In this document: positions 6,550 through 8,340 of the stretch, piece by piece | How the letters are laid out: every line of letters starts with the position of its first letter | How positions within the stretch are numbered: the first letter of the stretch is position 1 | NCBI GenBank assembly: GCA_009928265.1 | Contig: RFPR01000089.1 | Location: 1-8,340 of the forward strand | Length of the DNA: 8,340 nt | Source of the DNA: Pseudomonadota bacterium | GTDB taxonomy: Bacteria; Verrucomicrobiota; Verrucomicrobiia; Chthoniobacterales; UBA6821 | Direction of reading: 5' to 3' | Position numbers and translations under genes: made by a program | Notes under the pieces: generated by a model | Database searches by the model: none | Seen by the model: only the letters and a program-made list of their open reading frames with translations | What the model was told of the DNA's origin: nothing

Positions 6550-7594
6550 CGGCAACGGATTCCGCTGGGCGGGCTGAAGGGTTCTTCTGGTTGTAGGATC
6601 GGACGGCCTCGACGATCTTGGGATTGACCTGCTGCTCGATGAATTCCACGGCGACACGCACGGCGTTCTTGATGGCCAGCGGACTGCTCGATCCGTGGGC
6701 GATGATGCAGATGCCGTCGACACCCAGCAGCGGACTGCCGCCATAGTTCTCGTAGTTGGTCTTGCGACGGATGGCGCGGAAAGCATTGCGGGCAATCCAG
6801 GCGCCAAGCATCCGGAAAGGGGTCCGCTTGAGCTCCCTCTTGAGCCAGCGGAAAACGGCGCTAGCCGTGGCCTCGGCGGTCTTGAGGACGACATTGCCCG
6901 TGAAACCGTCGCAGAGCACCACCTCCACGGGATGCTCGAAGAGATCATGCCCCTCGATATTGCCGCGGAAATTCAGTGACGAGCCTTTGAGGAGTTTGAA
7001 GACATCCTTGGTGAACTCGCTGCCCTTCACGTCCTCGCCTCCGATCGACATAAGACCGATCTCGGGGTTCTTGTAGCCGAGCACCTGGCTGGAGAGCACC
7101 GATCCCATGATCGCGTACTGGAGCAGATGGAGAGGCTTGGCGTCGATGTTCGCTCCGGCATCGATGAGGACACAGACATTTTTTTTAGTCGGAAGATAGG
7201 AGGCGATCCCGGGACGCTCGATTCCCTCAAGGGTGCGGAGCTTGATCGTGGTCGCCGCGACGGCTGCACCCGTATGGCCTGCACTGACAATGGCGTCGGC
7301 CTCCCCCTTCTTGACGAGATCGACGGCGCGGGAGACGGAGGAATCCTTTTTCTTGCGGACTGCCTCGACGGCGGCGTCGCTCATCTCCACGACCTGAGTG
7401 GTGTGGACGATCTCGACGCGCGGATCGGTGCAGCCATGCTTGGCGAGTTCGGCCCGGACGGCCTGTTCGTCGCCTGTCAGGAAAATCTTGGTGATCTTCG
7501 GGTACTCCCGGAGCGCCATCACGGCACCTGCCACGGTATTGGCGGGAGCGTAATCCCCACCCATGGCGTCAAGGGCGTCAAGGGCGATCCTCAT
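6539..7594 (-). CDS. plsX: Phosphate acyltransferase PlsX
   Basis: 351 residues. PlsX converts acyl-ACP and phosphate to acyl-phosphate, the acyl donor used by PlsY to start phospholipid synthesis; it is a soluble, peripheral membrane-associated enzyme. Family motifs: DAMGGDYAP (9-17); DAIVSAGHTGA (100-110, commonly SAGNTGA); CVLIDAGAN (141-149); IGGEDVKG (184-191); FRGNIEGHD (209-217); VVLCDGFTGNVVLK (225-238); and NYGGSPLLGVDG (283-294). Length is normal. Oddity: the N-terminus reads MRIALDALDAMGGD where the family usually reads MxIAxDAMGGD, because a 9-base tandem repeat adds Leu-Asp-Ala. The ATG at 7594 is the natural start; no clear ribosome binding site precedes it. It lies 96 bases after rpmF and overlaps fabH, the usual plsX-fabH order. 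Confidence 0.98.
   Translation of the reverse strand: MRIALDALDAMGGDYAPANTVAGAVMALREYPKITKIFLTGDEQAVRAELAKHGCTDPRVEIVHTTQVVEMSDAAVEAVRKKKDSSVSRAVDLVKKGEADAIVSAGHTGAAVAATTIKLRTLEGIERPGIASYLPTKKNVCVLIDAGANIDAKPLHLLQYAIMGSVLSSQVLGYKNPEIGLMSIGGEDVKGSEFTKDVFKLLKGSSLNFRGNIEGHDLFEHPVEVVLCDGFTGNVVLKTAEATASAVFRWLKRELKRTPFRMLGAWIARNAFRAIRRKTNYENYGGSPLLGVDGICIIAHGSSSPLAIKNAVRVAVEFIEQQVNPKIVEAVRSYNQKNPSARPAESVADAV
7566..7583. repeat. 9-base tandem duplication in the plsX start region
   Basis: The nonamer GCGTCAAGG occurs twice in direct succession (7566-7574 and 7575-7583). In plsX it encodes Leu-Asp-Ala twice, lengthening the first beta strand region by three residues and keeping the frame. It looks like a replication-slippage duplication. 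Confidence 0.8.
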
Positions 7595-7650
7595 GATCCG
7601 TAACGGGGAATCTTGGAAACCTTGGGAATCCTATCTTGCGGAGGGATTTA

Positions 7651-7672
7651 GGGACCCCGCCGCCGGGATCCC
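7651..7672 (-). other. Strong hairpin between rpmF and plsX
   Basis: On the minus strand GGGATCCCG (7664-7672) pairs with CGGGGTCCC (7651-7659) around a 4-base loop: nine pairs including one U-G, which exists only in the minus-strand RNA. It begins 19 bases after the rpmF stop codon. No U-run follows, so it is not a canonical intrinsic terminator. It may be an RNA processing or stability element separating the highly expressed rpmF message from plsX-fabH. Its function is unproven. Confidence 0.55.
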
Positions 7673-7690
7673 CGAAAGGCATCAGGCGGC

Positions 7691-7873
7691 TTACGCCACC
7701 TCGACATCAAGTACCTGACGGCCGCGGTAAGTTCCGCAGGTGGGGCAGGCCGTGTGGGAACGGAGCGTGGCACCGCATTGGGTGCACTTGCCGAGCTTGG
7801 GGGCATGCCAGCGGTTGGCGGCCTTGCGGGTGCGCAGGCGCATCTTCGAAGTTTTACGTTTAGGGACTCCCAT
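7691..7873 (-). CDS. rpmF: 50S ribosomal protein bL32, zinc-binding type
   Basis: 60 residues, a usual length for bL32, a small basic protein of the large ribosomal subunit. The N-terminus MGVPKRKTSKMRLRTRKA matches the family's MAVPKRKxSKxRxxxRR pattern, and APKLGKC and GTYRGR are also family-like. Four cysteines form two CxxC pairs (Cys30/Cys33 and Cys43/Cys46), so this is the zinc-ribbon form rather than the cysteine-free paralogue that some bacteria express under zinc limitation. The ATG at 7873 is set by homology; a longer open frame reaching 7996 is not supported. It overlaps the end of the DUF177 gene by 14 bases, a pairing found in many bacteria, and is likely cotranslated with it. 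No Shine-Dalgarno site is visible. Confidence 0.98.
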   Translation of the reverse strand: MGVPKRKTSKMRLRTRKAANRWHAPKLGKCTQCGATLRSHTACPTCGTYRGRQVLDVEVA

Positions 7874-8340
7874 CGGATGGTGGTGTTTTGAGTTGGTCGA
7901 GCGCTTGCCAGATCGCCGGGCGCACCGCTTTCTCCGTTGGCATGGGAGAGGTGCGGGCACCCGAAGGAAAACGGGCGGGGCAGGTCTTGTCTCCACCCTG
8001 ATCGCATTTGGGATGCGCGGGCAGAAGGAGATGAATATCCTCCCTTACTTCGGGGGTCAAGTCCACTAATTCACCCCCCGGCAACTCCATCTGGAGGGCA
8101 AACGGATCCGAAATGACCTCCCTTTCAAAGGGTTCAAGGCAGGAAACGCAGGTCATCCGGACCGGAACGGCCAGACGACCGGTGGCGAAGAGACCTCCGT
8201 CTGAGAGACCGACATCAAGTGAATACTCTAGAGGACCGGCGGGCGTGGCCCCGGCCGCCTCAAGTTCCAGAGGTGCGGCATTCTCCTCACCCTCTAGATG
8301 AAGGGTCTCCCCCTGGGGGATCTGAGCCAAATGGACTTTC
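7860..8340 (-). CDS. DUF177/YceD family protein (23S rRNA accumulation-related), 5' end outside window
   Basis: About 160 residues. The open frame reaches the window edge, and the codons before the TTG at 8330 read Lys-Val-His. The next codon out ends in G, so a start ATG at 8342-8340, giving MKVHLAQIPQG, is likely and fits the family's usual MKVxxxxIP beginning. The family hallmark CxxCLEPF is present (MTCVSCLEPFEREV, Cys65 and Cys68 in that numbering), followed by an acidic DLTPEVREDIHLLLP segment and the C-terminal PAIWQALDQLK typical of the family. E. coli YceD is linked to normal 23S rRNA accumulation; biochemical function is not settled. Its stop overlaps rpmF by 14 bases. The region after LLLPAHPKC diverges from the usual C-x-G-L-C ending, but has a second cysteine pair 8 residues apart. 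Confidence 0.88.
   Translation of the reverse strand, partial: KVHLAQIPQGETLHLEGEENAAPLELEAAGATPAGPLEYSLDVGLSDGGLFATGRLAVPVRMTCVSCLEPFEREVISDPFALQMELPGGELVDLTPEVREDIHLLLPAHPKCDQGGDKTCPARFPSGARTSPMPTEKAVRPAIWQALDQLKTPPSDGSP

Noticed and set aside
5776..6627. 283-codon plus-strand open frame opposite fabH
   Set aside because: Antisense shadow of a gene with a complete catalytic triad.
6550..6948. N-terminal extension of fabH upstream of 6549
   Set aside because: The extra residues are Ser/Arg/Pro-rich out-of-frame plsX sequence; FabH homology starts at the ATG at 6549.
7874..7996. N-terminal extension of rpmF
   Set aside because: It is the DUF177 coding sequence in another frame; bL32 begins at MGVPKRK.
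1..8340. Mobile element, CRISPR, defence or phage system
   Set aside because: No transposase, integrase, repeat-spacer pattern, terminal inverted repeats or defence domains on either strand; all genes are housekeeping or regulatory.

Overview
The window is a GC-rich bacterial chromosome segment in which every supportable gene lies on the minus strand, so the biological reading order runs from high to low coordinates. The gene styles (two-CxxC zinc-type bL32, the FabH and PurA sequence character, rarity of Shine-Dalgarno sites, high GC) suggest a member of the PVC group, perhaps Verrucomicrobiota. This is an impression only, because no taxonomic marker gene is present. I see no mobile element, CRISPR array, tRNA, rRNA or defence system. 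This is core housekeeping DNA with an unusual regulatory overlay.

Upstream block (8340 down to 5554): a DUF177/YceD family gene, cut by the window edge probably just before its start codon, overlaps rpmF (ribosomal protein bL32). After a 96-base spacer holding a strong hairpin comes plsX, which overlaps fabH by 11 bases. This is the widespread ribosome/lipid-synthesis cluster: PlsX makes acyl-phosphate for phospholipids and FabH starts fatty-acid chains.

Intergenic leader (5553 down to 5240): 314 bases with no convincing gene. It ends in an intrinsic terminator (8-bp perfect stem, 5-base loop, six-U run) only 22 bases before the purA start codon. A second hairpin overlaps the terminator and cannot form with it, so the region has the layout of a transcriptional attenuator or riboswitch-type leader. 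I could not match it to a known aptamer class.

Downstream block (5239 down to 1): purA (adenylosuccinate synthetase), uppS (undecaprenyl diphosphate synthase), a sigma-54-dependent NtrC-type regulator, a class IV PLP-dependent aminotransferase/lyase, and the first 305 codons of mfd (transcription-repair coupling factor). Junctions are a 10-base gap, a 4-base ATGA overlap, a 10-base gap and a 23-base overlap, so these five genes look like one translationally coupled operon behind the purA leader. The regulator carries Glu instead of the phospho-accepting Asp in its receiver. The aminotransferase carries Ser where most class IV enzymes have the Glu that contacts the PLP ring nitrogen. These two substitutions and the purA leader are the points most worth a second look.
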